From positions 2,561,863-2,625,862 of the forward strand of contig JASPKZ010004199.1 in the NCBI GenBank assembly GCA_030220185.1: a stretch of 64,000 nucleotides of DNA. Direction: 5' to 3'. A program made the translations under genes and the position numbers. The first letter of the stretch is position 1. Every line of letters begins with the position of its first letter. Origin of the DNA: Diploptera punctata (Eukaryota > Arthropoda > Insecta > Blattodea > Blaberidae). The notes beneath the pieces are model-generated. The model had not been told where the DNA came from, searched no databases, and was given only the letters and a program-made list of their open reading frames with translations. Shown here piece after piece: positions 11,896-21,832 of this stretch.

Positions 11896-12071
11896 TTTCC
11901 ACTAAAATTTCAGATTTGAGGTTAACCCCACTCCAAATGATCCAATTTTGCTGATCAATGAACTTGATCTTATTTTTTTATTGAAATGTTAAATGCTGAG
12001 CTTTGTTGCAAAAAGCAAAAATGGTGGCTACTAGAGCAATTATGTAAATTTTGATTTTTGGGTAAGTTCAC

Positions 12072-12145
12072 TGCTGTAGTCTCAAGGTAGCATGCTACCT
12101 TGTCATGCAGCAGGCCCGAGTTCGAGTCTTTGAGGACTCTACCAC
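12072..12145 (+). mobile_element. SINE-B head fragment
   Basis: TAGTCTCAAGGTAGCATGCT...CCCGAGTTCGAGTC matches the tRNA-like head of the full SINE-B at 24465. The body is absent. Confidence 0.6.
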
Positions 12146-12588
12146 AGGATGGTCCCTACCTCAAGTACATTTCTAATAAATTTCCCTTCATCACACATGA
12201 TAAATTGAAACCTGAAATTTTTGTTGGTCCTCAAATTAAGAAATTGATAAAAGATTAAAGTTTTGAGAAAACAATGAAAGAGAGAGGAGAAAACTTTTGA
12301 ATTGCCTTCTGATCTGTTACTGAAAACTTTTTAGGGAATAACAAAGATCCTAATTATAGGGTCATTGTTAAAACAATTTGTTTTTGACAAAAATTGTCCT
12401 TGTATGAAATGACATTTGAATATATCCATGCTTACAGTAGTAAAAATATGTGTGCATGTTCTATTGCTATCCACTACATTTTTTACATGCTTTGGGTTCT
12501 GCGCTGGATGGATAGATAGCGTTTATATAGTCTATTTTCAATTTACACATCACTTATTGAAAACATATTTTTTATTTTGTATAAAAAT

Positions 12589-12990
12589 CCGCGGAGGACT
12601 AGTGGTTATGCTCCTTGCCTCTGGTCCCAAGGGTCGCGGGTTCAAACCCGGCCGGGGTCGATGGATTTTTTAGGATGGAAAAATCCAAGGAGCAAGTCCT
12701 CCGGGAGGGACTTTAAGCCGTGGGTCCCGAGTCTGAAGATTTTCAGGCTCGTAAAAAATCCTTAAGCCTGAATGAAAGGCCTCTAAGCAAAATTTACCGA
12801 ATTTTCCCGTCCTAGTACTACCTTGGTTTCCTAGATGTCAGTATGAGGCGGAACGCTGACCACGGGCCACTCAGTGTGACATCTATATGAAAACAAGTGT
12901 AACTAAATTAATATGGTTCAAATTCTTCCCTGTAGGGGGAGAGCGCCTAAATCTCTGTAAAGGGAAAACATGGGCTTAAAAAAATCTGAT
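12589..12990 (+). mobile_element. SINE-A, best-preserved copy
   Basis: tRNA-like head with A box (GACTAGTGGTTATG) and B box (GGTTCAAACCC), a ~330-bp body, and an A-rich end. Other copies are at 7985 (+), 49240 (-) and 59990 (-). The small open frames crossing it are incidental. Confidence 0.85.
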
Positions 12991-13618
12991 ATGATAGGGA
13001 AAAAAAATGCAAATATATTTTAGAATTAGCATAAAAATTTTCTTAAAGAATATCTATTTTTGAGAAATTATTTGACAAAAAGTTTTAAAATGTAGATTGA
13101 TGTAAGTTTTGTACCCTGTTAAAGTTTCTTATAGTACTCTTATTCTAATTAGTATTTTTTAAAGTATATGTTGTAGAGAAATGAATATGTACTGTATCTA
13201 TATTTTAAATACAAAATTGATATTAAAATTATTCAAATGAAGAAAATATGTTTGGACATTTCATGCATCGTGTACTTAATGTTTGGATAGACTTCCATTG
13301 TATTTGTTTATGAATAGGTGGAGTGATGGGCTATAATGCAGTATTTAAGATTTTAGAATATTTTTGTTTTTCAAATAATTAGCAGTTTAGTGATATGTAG
13401 TTAATCAAGTTCCTCTTATAGATTACAGGGAGCTTGTCAAGTTATAAATTTGTGGAAACTTGAACTGTTTAATCTGCATCCAGTCAGTGATAGCTATAAA
13501 TTTGATATCAATTGAACTTATTCTTCCTTCAGCTGATGAGATTATTAGTATGCTTGTACATTTTTTTTATTATCAGTTTTTTCTGAACCCTTATTGTTAT
13601 ACATGTACTTATTTTCAG

Positions 13619-13711
13619 CAGTACTCACAACAAGTATCGATGGAAAATTCTTGCTCATTCTTACATAATCAGATGAGAGATAATGTCAACTTACCCATAC
13701 GGTATTATCCT
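13619..13711 (+). CDS. SMPD4: Candidate SMPD4 exon (most upstream found)
   Basis: A 93-bp open frame follows a pyrimidine-rich TTATTTTCAG acceptor and ends at a strong donor (CCT/GTAAGTTT). It encodes 31 residues, QYSQQVSMENSC...LPIRYYP, and joins in phase 0 to the exon at 22103. The position fits the ...HHYSLEMYQK... stretch before the EHVLVVRLLLKHL block of vertebrate SMPD4, recalled from memory. Similarity is weak in this variable region, so it rests mainly on splice sites, phase and position. Upstream exons were not identified. Confidence 0.55.
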
Positions 13712-13984
13712 GTAAGTTTATTTAAATTACCCCCAGTATCCCAAGTTAACATGTTAACATGGTTGCATGTGACTGACACTCTAACTACATCTCTACAATA
13801 AATGTGCAAATGTGTCAAAACATTTCTGTTGTTTACATAATTTATAGGGAATTGGTATTCACTTTTAATTTGTTTTTGTGTCTTTATGTTAATTTAGGAT
13901 CTTGTTTGTACCAATAGCTGTGTATATCCTTGTATTCAAATATCATATGCACATGCAATTGAATTTAAATATAATTAATTTATG

Positions 13985-14148
13985 AATTCATGATTATCAG
14001 TAAAATGGATTTTGATAATCAAATTCCAATGCAGAGTTTGCTTGAAGACTAAGGGAAGAAATAAAAAACCCTAATCAGTTGCTGGGCCTGGAATTTGAAC
14101 TAGGAATCTTCTGAATAATGTCTTAAATATATGGGACTTCCAGAATAT
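13985..14148 (-). mobile_element. SINE-E fragment
   Basis: Inverse SINE-E: GATTTTGATAATCAAATTC...body and B box (minus strand) near 14085-14100. Truncated at the tandem duplication at 14149. Confidence 0.55.
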
Positions 14149-14605
14149 GAGCCTCAGATATTACTATCTAACCCAGCTCATTTCAGACCAGTAATTCTAC
14201 CAGCCTCATGGGCTAATGGTCAGTGTTTCTGACTACTGTTCATGAGGTACCAGGTTTGATTACCGGTCAAACCATAGGATGAGCCTCAGATATTACTATC
14301 TAACCCAGCTCATTTCAGACCAGTAATTCGACCAGCCTCATGGGCTATTGGTCAGCGTTTCTGACTACTGTTCATGAGGTCCCAGGTTTGATTACCGGTC
14401 AAACCATAGGAATTTTTCCCTTAAAGCAAATTATTCCTATGGTTGCCCATAGTCTGGAATTTAGGTTAAGAACTCTCCTGGTGCATCATCATTTATCACC
14501 TATCATATCACCAAGGTAACGTAACTCTGCCTTCTAGGCGCCCCAACTTCAGAAGTAGGTTGCAATTATGCCAATGCCAAGAGAGAAACCAGAAAAGTTG
14601 AAATG
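14149..14605 (+). mobile_element. SINE-C with tandemly duplicated 132-bp head
   Basis: 14149-14280 and 14281-14412 are nearly identical direct repeats (a handful of substitutions). They hold a tRNA-like head: GCCTCATGGGCTAATGGTC as A-box region and GGTTTGATTACC as B box. A single body follows to ~14605 and matches 44040-44220. Confidence 0.75.
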
Positions 14606-14859
14606 ACAACCTGGGGCATTGAATAAGAAAATGCATTTTCTCCAGTCCATAGTTTTACATTAAAAAATTAGCAATATTCTTTAGCATATAGAGCTGGCAT
14701 CTTTGAAATTCATGTTTTGTTCCTAATTGCACCATACAATCCTTTTAGTATAGGGAATGGAACATTGTCCACTCAGCCACACAAGAACAAACTAGCATGT
14801 GGAGTGAAGGTCATGATGTGACGTAATAAGTTTAAGAATGAAATTCATTCATTGAATGA

Positions 14860-15690
14860 ATAAGCCATATTCTTATCTCATATTTCATGTTTTTTTAAAC
14901 ATGGGAACTGCAGACATCCCTCTCATCTTCAGCTGATATTTTGACTACCGGATTTTCATTGGAATCATCTATAACATTGCTATCTGGTGTTGATTTGATG
15001 AACTTTGAGATCAAGACCTGTTCATCAGGAATTTCAAAACTCATGGATCTAAATTGAAGGGTCTAGTGAGAGAGGGAGATATGCCACTTTGAGAAGAAAT
15101 GTAAATAAATTGGGTTTATAAAGCATTATATTACAAAATTATTTGTACAGTGAAGGGATAACTTCTTTCTTCTTTAACTTACTGTTATGTAACTATGCAA
15201 AAGGAAAAAAATATAAATTTTAATATAAATAGCACTGATTATTTATATTTCTTCTCAAAGTGGCATAGCTGCCTCTCTTACTAGACCCCTCAATTTGTTC
15301 TTCTGAATTTATATTTTTTCCCAAACTGTCAATTCCAAAGGTTTTTCCAAAATGTTTTAGAAGTTTAGCCTCTTTTTCAATTTTATGACTCTCCAACAAA
15401 CTATGCGCTGCAATAGCCAATTTTTCAATTTCATCATTTTTAATATTTCTGAAGTGTTCCTTTGTGTAAGTGTCCAAATTCCTTTTTGTTTTTCTTATGT
15501 AGGATACTTTATTGCTATCTGGGGTGTTCAATTTCTTATTGGTTATTAATAGATTACCAAGGTTAAATTTATTTATTGGTGCCAATGTATTATTGAATTT
15601 CTCGAAATTTGTTATGTATTTCAGGATGAACCTCGTAATGTTATTTCCCACATTAACTATGAATAAATTCACTCATATTTTATTATCATT
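14860..15690 (-). mobile_element. PLE copy with GIY-YIG C-terminus
   Basis: Minus strand: NNTLAPINKFNLGNLL, NTPDS, YIRKTKRNLDTYTKEHFRNIKN and AIAAHSLLESHK, the PLE connector and endonuclease region. The GIY/CxxC segment is deleted between NK and YIRK, so the nuclease is broken. At 14880-14960 the 3' end carries CTGAAGATGAGAG (minus strand), a PLE-a type ribozyme core with a damaged second half. Confidence 0.75.
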
Positions 15691-15860
15691 AATATGAAAA
15701 AGTAGGAGTTTTGGATTAATTTAAAAATTATAACAAAAAAATAATTTTTAGCCAATTATTTAAAGTATGTATTTATATTAAAATATCACAAGAATATGTA
15801 TTTTTACGTGAAATAGAATTTCGTATACAGATTACAGTGTCCTGATTCAGAATTTCTGTC

Positions 15861-16164
15861 TTAACCCATTCGCCTCAAAAGATGAGGTAGACTCGCCGGT
15901 AGTTAAATGGCCTTCTACTCACTAACTTAACTTTCTTGTTATATATTTTGCAATAGTTTGTACATCCCTTGGCAGGGTTATCTTTTATTAACACACATGA
16001 ATAGTAGAGGAATGTGTTTTGGCCTTAACCCTTATTGTGATCTCAAGTACCATTATCTTTTGCTTGTTTTGAATGTCTGAAAATAGATAATATAATTTAC
16101 GGTAGCTTAAATCTGGGCTTGGGGAAATCCATTGAAACATTTAAACCTGAAGCGAATGGGTTAA
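15861..16164. mobile_element. piggyBac-like MITE (304 bp)
   Basis: TTAA at 15861-15864 and 16161-16164 flank terminal inverted repeats CCCATTCGCCTCA and its inverse TGAAGCGAATGGG. TTAA target duplication with CCC-starting ends is the piggyBac hallmark. No coding sequence: non-autonomous. Confidence 0.8.
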
Positions 16165-16189
16165 TTTCAATCTTCGATCTAGAAGCATC

Positions 16190-16260
16190 ATCATCATCAC
16201 TCCAGGGATTAGGCAATTGCCCGTTCCGACTTCATATTGCATCCCTACTTATCACATTAA
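16190..16260 (-). repeat. LINE 3'-tail fragment
   Basis: On the minus strand a GGCAATTGCCTAATCCCTGGAG segment followed by a TGATGATGATGATG tail resembles the simple-repeat tails of the LINE ends at 1625 and 25380. Confidence 0.45.
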
Positions 16261-16750
16261 ATTGAAATGAGGTGATAACATTAAAGACGTGAGCACGAGT
16301 ATTAATGATTCATATTTCTACTAATGATTAACCATTTAAAATATATGTTACTATAATAATTATCTTAATTTTAGGGATAACATGTATTTTTTTGTTGACA
16401 TATTTCACTTTTGACAAAGAAGGTGTTCTGATTTTGGCTGTTAAGAGGAGACCTGACAGCAAAAAGTTTGAAAACCTCTGCCCTGTGCAATTAATTGCTC
16501 CATATGTAACAGCAACAATGCCAATCGGCTGTGACTCTTCACAACTTTTGTGCCATGAATGTATTTATAATGTAGTTTAGTCCTAAAATCTATTTTTTTC
16601 CCTATGTAGCTCAGTGATTACTTTGGGCCTGAATTTTTGTGCACTAAAAGCTAAGATTGTACACATAGATTAATATGTTTGTGTAAATGGAAAATAATTT
16701 GTTTCCTAATAACAAAAGTAAAATGTGTATGTAATATCTAGGTAATATTG

Positions 16751-16800
16751 TTAGATGGAGCTGAAGATGTTACGTAGAAGTAATGAAATATGTAAAATGT
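16751..16800 (+). ncRNA. Hammerhead-like motif, PLE-k unit 1
   Basis: CTGAAGA 16761-16767, T, stem II GTTAC/GTAAT (one G-U), GAA 16785-16787, then ATATGT (from ACATGT) and A17. Mildly decayed relative to unit 2. Confidence 0.55.
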
Positions 16801-17035
16801 GTATATAATATTGTAATTAGTGATGAAACGGATATCTGGTAACTATCTGGTATCTGGCCCGATATCGGATGTTTAAAAAAATTACGAAATGTAAAATTTA
16901 GGCACTTTATTTAATCCACATAACAATCACCATATTTTGTGTCCTGGTTCAGAATTTATCACCATATTTTCATTTTACAACAAAAAAAAATTGTACTCGT
17001 ACTGCACTAAGGGCAAATTATGGTGAATGAATACC

Positions 17036-17190
17036 AATTTCTCTGCATTAATAAGCAACAAACAGTTTTGCTTGTCTTCATAGACAAGACCAGCTTCAGA
17101 AAAAAGTCTTTCGCTGTATACGCTGCTGCAGGGTGCTGAAAGATAAATTCTGGCAAACTTTAAGTTCGGGTATTGCGTAGCACTATCTGA
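17036..17190 (-). pseudogene. hAT transposase C-terminal dimerisation fragment
   Basis: The minus strand encodes KFARIYLSAPCSSVYSERLF followed by SEAGLVYEDKQNCLLL and NAEKLVFI. This is the (S)xxxERxFSxAG...R..L...N.e.l.fl signature of hAT C-termini. The rest of the transposase is too broken to follow. Confidence 0.85.
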
Positions 17191-17494
17191 TCACCAAATA
17201 TAAAGGGTTACATTCGTGATCAATTTGCACTGACTTCAGATAAAAATCAGTCTCACATGCAATCAAGTTTTTTTCTTGATCGTGAGATTGTCTACTGTTG
17301 TTTTTATTTGCTACCTCATTGAAGCAATCCCAGATCTTGGCATCAGCTTTGCAAGATACAAGCTGACTCTGTCACCTCTCCTCTAAATTTTTTTAGCCAG
17401 TGTTGAAGATGAACTGCTACTGTCATTTTTTGTCACTAAGGGTCGCATGTTTGGATGCATTAGACAGTAAAATGCCTTCTCTGCTGAGCAAGTT

Positions 17495-18045
17495 GTATGC
17501 TAATACGATTTTGCTTACTCAGAAATCTGTTCATGCGATAATAATTGGTTAAATTTGTAAGCTACCTGTGGAGGTAGCTTAAATGAGCAACTCAAATTAA
17601 AATCCCGAAGGGAACCGATGGTAATCGATGTACTTTGCTGCTTCCAACATTTATCCAAGATGTCGGACCTTGAAGACTTCGATCATGTTTTCGGTATACA
17701 CGGAGAAGAGGAATTTGATAGAGTCTACCAAAGAATTCAACTGGAAGAACAGGAGAATCGGCGTAATATTGCGTGTCGCAGACGTGTTTGTATACGGTAT
17801 TATTTGCGGGATGCAAGCAATAAATGCATTCCTCTATAGCAGACGAAAATAACGGAAGTGGTTTTATCGCTGAGAATTCTGGGTAATTTGTTGCCAATAT
17901 TACGAAAACGTCGACTCTCGTGCATGACCGATAAGTCGGCCGTTAATTCGTTCTCAGCAATTGCTCACGGTGAATCAGCTCACTAGTGATTGGAAGTAAT
18001 TTGAGTAGAGAGTAATGTTCTAACATACGACCCTAAATCTTTTTA
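17495..18045 (+). mobile_element. Short DNA element with transposase N-terminus-like frame (copy 2)
   Basis: Open frame 17618-17839 encodes MSDLEDFDHVFGIHGEEEF then DRVYQRIQLEEQENR and RYYLRDASN, and then stops. It looks like the first exon of a PIF/Harbinger-type transposase, with no catalytic region. Inserted inside hAT; inverse relative at 4105-4620. Confidence 0.5.
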
Positions 18046-18065
18046 GAATTATTTATAAAAGTACT

Positions 18066-18265
18066 TATATAGTAGAAATCATATGGCCATCATCCTTATC
18101 ATTATCATCATCATCATCCTTCACCGGTGTGGAAAGCAACGGGAAGCTACCACACCTACACAATTCCCTAGTAAAGCTGCAAGCATAGTATGAAAATGCT
18201 ATGATTGCAGTGAAGGACCTGCCTTCGAGCAGAATTACTATGGATGGATATAGTAACCTCAAACT
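18066..18265 (+). mobile_element. SINE-B body fragment
   Basis: ATATGGCCATCATC...CACCGGTGTGG...AGCAACGGGAAGCTACC...ACTATGGATGGAT is the 3' body of SINE-B; the tRNA-like head is missing. Confidence 0.7.
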
Positions 18266-18524
18266 ACAATAGCACATTTTTAATAAGCTCAAATGATCAT
18301 GTTTGCAATCAATTCAACAAGTCAATGAGACACTTGCTAAGTTTGCTTATGAATGAAAAGACCTGACTTCATCCAAGTCCACCCGGTCGTTAAGCGAGCT
18401 TGCTCGTTATGATGTGCCAATCAGCAATGTTCGGCCAGATATCCAGCTATTTGACCTCAAGGTTGGCCAGATATCTGGTATCTGGCCAAACAGCTATCTG
18501 TTTCATCATTAATTGTAATATTGT

Positions 18525-18572
18525 TAGATGGAGCTGAAGATGTTACGCAGAGTAACGAAACATGTCATCAAG
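18525..18572 (+). ncRNA. Hammerhead-like motif, PLE-k unit 2
   Basis: CTGAAGA 18534-18540, T 18541, stem II GTTAC 18542-18546 with loop GCAGA and GTAAC 18552-18556 (5 perfect pairs, canonical G10.1-C11.1), GAA 18557-18559, palindromic stem III ACATGT, C17 at 18566. Stem I is less clear: GATG upstream pairs CATC downstream but leaves GAG unpaired. Confidence 0.65.
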
Positions 18573-18619
18573 AAATGTACAATGAGGTGTTAAATTCTAA
18601 CTCAATTAGTAATTAATAT

Positions 18620-19285
18620 TTGTTAGAACTTACAGAAAACATTCATTAAGTTTTTTAAAGCAATGTTTATAAAACTGCAAGCAAGTTAACTTTCAATTGA
18701 TTGAAGAAAAATAGTTGTACTATTCGGTATACTATGTTGCAGTCTTAACTTTTAGTGCATAAAAATCCAGGCTCTAACGATAACATACCTGCTTTTACCA
18801 ATTTTTATGATAGTTTTTACTCTTGGAAACTAGGGGAAATGCTATTGTGCAGTTTGTAATCAACTAATTATTATTGTCCACCAAATGCCTGGATTAAATT
18901 CTAAAACCCTGAGTTTGTAAAATGTACATGTTTCACTATTAATTTGATATGTCGTTGCTTTCTTGATTCCAAATTCATTATAGTTGCTTTATTATGTATT
19001 TCTTTGGTCTCAATAGTCTAATGATTTGCCTCTTGATCCCAGGTTTGCAGGATTTGAATCCAACTTGGATAATGGATTTTTAAGAGTGTAAAAAATCCGA
19101 GTGTGGCTTCTTTTGTAAGTGAAGTGTGTATGTTTTAATGCTACCCCTGCACCTCTTGCATTTGAGTTTCACAGTAGGCAGATAGACGGCATTAATATAA
19201 TCTTATTTCCAATGTATGCAGCACATTAAGATTTTAAAGAACACCATTAAATAAAATACAGTTTCATTTAACATAATATTTAATA
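18620..19285. other. No gene recognised
   Basis: A tRNA-like scrap (19010-19085, B-box-like GGATTTGAATCC) is the only structure noticed. Confidence 0.35.
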
Positions 19286-19367
19286 TTAGGAAGTGATATT
19301 TTGAGGTTATTTTAATAATATTATTTTTAGTCTGATCATCTTACCTCAATATTAATGTTGATTTGTT

Positions 19368-19425
19368 CTTGAACATGTTTCAAAACAATTCTGTTTTATC
19401 GTCAGCTTGTCCAGACTGGTTTTAT
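19368..19425 (-). ncRNA. Hammerhead-like motif, PLE-c
   Basis: Minus strand: CTGACGA, T, AAAACA-GAAT-TGTTTT (6-bp stem II), GAA, ACATGT palindrome, U17. Stem I pairs only partly. Confidence 0.6.
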
Positions 19426-19639
19426 TTATGTTGCACAACCTGGATGTCGATGTCAGATCCATCCTGTGGTTGGCCAAAGAACCTCCAAACAAGATCATGC
19501 TCCATCGGTATATCAAAATTCATAACTCTGTTTTTGTTCTTCTGAATATAAATTTTTTCCCAAATAGTCAGCTCTTTTGTATTTTCTAACTGTTTTAATA
19601 ATTTAGTGTCTGAATTTATATTATGTTTTCAGACCAAAC

Positions 19640-20041
19640 ATGAGCAGCAACTGCAGATTTTTCTATAAACTGACATGTAAGGACTGCAACAAATTTTATA
19701 TAGGAAGGACAAACAGGAGTTTTAACATCAGATTCAAAGAACATTTTCGAGACTTCATTCACGCAGAAGGGAAATCAAGTTATGCAAAACACGTTATCCA
19801 TGAAGGACATCGCATGTTAAATATTGAAAACACCCTAGCAGTAATGCACAGAGAAAATAATCCAGCGAAAATAAACGTACTCGAAGAGATGGAAATCATG
19901 AAAGCAGCTCACAACAACGACAGCCTGATAAACGAAAACGAACCCAATACATGCAACCCCCTCTACCAGATCTTCAGTGAAACACCAGTTTTGAATCCTG
20001 CCGATGATGGGACAAGTCCCGAAAGCGCTACAGTTAAATGA
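19640..20041 (+). pseudogene. PLE GIY-YIG endonuclease domain (divergent lineage)
   Basis: Frame from the PLE-c junction reads FYKLTCKDCNKFYIGRTNRS, then IRFKEHFRDFIH and YAKHVIHEGH, then EEMEIMKA. The CxxC between the GIY-equivalent (FYK here) and YIG, the following R and H residues, and E near the end match the PLE-type nuclease. The GIY tripeptide itself is lost at the junction. Protein continues intact to TGA at 20041, so this is a fragment of a fairly young copy. Confidence 0.75.
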
Positions 20042-20286
20042 TTAATTAAGTTGAGGAGATGGACCTTTCAGGTGAATATTCCATAATTATATATTAATCC
20101 CCATAAAAAATAAAAAAGAGCTGACTATTTGGGAAAAAATTTATATTCAGAAGAACAAAAACAGAGTTATGAATTTTGATATACCAATGGAGCGTGACCT
20201 TGTTTGGAGGTTCTTTGGCCAACCACAGGATGGAGCTGACATCGGCATCCAGGTTGTGCAGCAGAATGCAACATAAATAAAACCAG

Positions 20287-20340
20287 TCTGGACAAGCTGA
20301 CGATAAAACAGAATTGTTTTGAAACATGTTCAAGAACAAA
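20287..20340 (+). ncRNA. Hammerhead-like motif, PLE-c
   Basis: CTGACGA 20297-20303, T, AAAACA 20305-20310, loop GAAT, TGTTTT 20315-20320, GAA 20321-20323, ACATGT 20324-20329, U17. Lies sense to SMPD4, inside its intron. Confidence 0.6.
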
Positions 20341-20570
20341 CCAACATTAATTCTGAGGTAAGATGATCAGACTAAAACTAATATTATTCATTTAACATGT
20401 TTTAATGTATTGTCTATACCATCATCAGTTTGCCCAGACTATCGATTTTTATGTTGTAGGCCCTGGATGTTAATATGGACAATATATCTAAACATGCCAA
20501 ATGAAACATCAAGTTAAAATTCATCGGAGAACATATTATTTAAACAACTCACCTCATAGGATTCATGCTT

Positions 20571-20622
20571 CCATGATATCGCGATTTCAAACATAGTCAT
20601 GTTCATCATCAGCCATAACTCC
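20571..20622 (-). ncRNA. Hammerhead-like motif, PLE-b
   Basis: Minus strand: stem I GTTATGG, CTGATGA (20606-20612), T, stem II AACAT-GACT-ATGTT, GAA, ATCGCGAT (8-nt palindrome, 20578-20585), A17, then TCATGG pairing the 5' strand of stem I (with G-U pairs). The clearest three-stem arrangement in this family. Confidence 0.7.
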
Positions 20623-21130
20623 AACTGACGAAATTCTTCGGCCGTCAACTATTCTATTGTCGCGATCTTCAGTGCTGCCATCTATGGTTGAATTTATGAA
20701 CTTCGAAATCAATGTAATTTCGTTAGGGATATCAAAATCCATTGATCTATTTTTGTTTTTCTGAATGTATATTTTTTCCCAAACTGTCAATTCCAAAGGT
20801 TTCTCTACTTGTTTTAAAAGTTGAGCTTCTCTTCCAATTTTATGATGTTCTAATAAACTATGTGCAGCAATTGCAGATTTTTCAATTTCACAATTTTTAA
20901 TATTTCTGAAATGTTCTTTTGTCCGAATTTCCAAATTCCTTTTTGTTTTTCCTATATAAACTTTATTGCAATCTTCACAATTTATTTGATAAATTCCAGA
21001 TTTCTTACTATCTGGAACATTGACTTTTTTATTGGTACTTAGAAGATTACCCAGACTAAATTTATTTATTGGTGCTAAAGAAATGTTGTATTTGTCAAAA
21101 ATTTTTTGAAATTTCCTATGCATTTCAGGA
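20599..21130 (-). CDS. PLE C-terminal GIY-YIG endonuclease ORF (left arm)
   Basis: From the MHRKFQKIFDKYNISLAPIN connector the frame runs through SGIYQINCEDCNKVYIGKTK (GIY, CxxC, YIG), an R-rich helix (RNLEIRTKEHFRN), AAHSLLEHH and a late glutamate (TVWEKIYIQ). Downstream is a DFDIPNE...DGS tail ending at ...DDEHDYV. The domain nicks DNA for target-primed reverse transcription in PLEs. The reverse transcriptase half is missing, so the ORF is an intact fragment with no intact element. About 7 residues differ from the right-arm copy. Confidence 0.85.
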
Positions 21131-21259
21131 TGGTAAGTAATTTTCTTGTATTTTTTCTTTTCTTTAAATAAGTTGAAGAAATTCAAACACAAAAAAAGAC
21201 TTAATGAATATACTACTCTACAAAATTGCAAAAAAAAAAACAAAGGAAAAAATACAAGA

Positions 21260-21816
21260 AAATTACTTACCATCCTGAAATGCATAGGAAATTTTTAAAA
21301 AAATTTGACAAATACAACATTTCTTTGGCACCAATAAATAAATTTAGTCTGGGTAATCTTCTAAGTACCAATAAAAAAGTCAATGTTCCAGACAGTAAGA
21401 AATCTGGAATTTATCAAATAAATTGTGAAGATTGCAATAAAGTTTATATAGGAAAAACAAAAAGGAATTTGGAAATTCGGACAAAAGAACATTTCAGAAA
21501 TATTAAAAATTGTGAAATTGAAAAATCTGCAATTGCTGCACATAGTTTATTAGAACATCATAAAATTGGAAGAGAAGCTAAACTTTTAAAACAAGTAGAG
21601 AAACCTTTGGAATTGACAGTTTGGGAAAAAATATACATTCAGAAAAACAAAAATATATCAATGAATTTTGATATCCCTAACGAAATTACATTGATTTCGA
21701 AGTTCATAAATTCAACCATAGATGGCAGCACTGAAGATGGCGACAATAGAATAGTTGATGGCCGAAGAATTTCGTCAGTTGGAGTTATGGCTGATGATGA
21801 ACATGACTATCTTTGA
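21260..21816 (+). CDS. PLE C-terminal GIY-YIG endonuclease ORF (right arm)
   Basis: Same domain order as the left arm, reading frame open over ~185 codons to TGA at 21816. Residues that matter (GIY, YIG, CxxC, Arg, Glu) are unchanged between arms; substitutions fall in connectors (e.g. NRSMD versus NISMN). Open frames in both arms suggest a recent origin or gene conversion between arms. Confidence 0.85.
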
Positions 21817-21832
21817 AATCGCGATATCATGG
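21781..21832 (+). ncRNA. Hammerhead-like motif, PLE-b
   Basis: CTGATGA, T, GAACATGACTATCTTT (stem II broken by ATGTT to ATCTT), GAA, ATCGCGAT, A17, TCATGG. Same layout as the left arm but with one stem II mismatch. Confidence 0.6.

Larger units (their letters stand above)
16818..18511 (-). mobile_element. hAT transposon with 8-bp target duplication
   Basis: ATTGTAAT flanks both sides (16810-16817 and 18512-18519). Ends are TAGTGATGAAACGGATA and inverse TAATGATGAAACAGATA, followed by a shared CTGGTATCTGGCC stretch. An 8-bp duplication and short inverted ends are diagnostic of hAT, and a hAT dimerisation-domain fragment lies inside. Nested within are a Harbinger-like piece (17495-18045) and a SINE body (18066-18265). 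Confidence 0.9.
16690..18620 (+). mobile_element. PLE-k end with two direct hammerhead units, split by hAT
   Basis: Units starting GTTAGATGGAGCTGAAGATG occur at 16750 and 18523. Subtracting the hAT insertion and one target duplication leaves a 71-bp spacing, so they were direct tandem repeats. The right unit runs into ACAATGAGGTG at 18579-18590, the PLE end signature. A further upstream partial unit (AAATGTGTATGTAATATC) is seen near 16720. Confidence 0.65.
19289..20400. mobile_element. PLE-c inverted pair interrupted by another PLE
   Basis: Minus arm 19289-19660 begins with the inverse terminus AGGAAGTGATATTTTGAGGT; plus arm 20105-20400 ends ...GAGGTAAGATG. Both encode the same C-terminus (NFDIPME..., FFGQPQDGAD). 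Between them (19663-20060) sits the GIY-YIG part of a different PLE lineage, so one PLE lies within another. Confidence 0.75.
20515..21165 (-). mobile_element. PLE-b, left arm of ~1.4 kb palindrome
   Basis: Arm of ~650 bp, about 97% identical by eye to 21238-21890, with a loop of roughly 75 bp between. The 3' end with ribozyme and terminal signature is at the left. It contains the complete C-terminal GIY-YIG segment. Lies in the SMPD4 intron 13711-22103. Confidence 0.9.

Noticed and set aside
13460..13618. Upstream half of the 113-codon frame as coding
   Set aside because: The acceptor TTATTTTCAG at 13609-13618 lies inside it and the upstream part is low complexity; only 13619-13711 is kept as an exon.
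14149..14412. CRISPR-like or satellite array
   Set aside because: Only two copies of a SINE head; no spacers and eukaryotic context.
16392..16580. 62-codon frame as an exon or gene
   Set aside because: No splice sites in phase with SMPD4, no motif, unremarkable composition.
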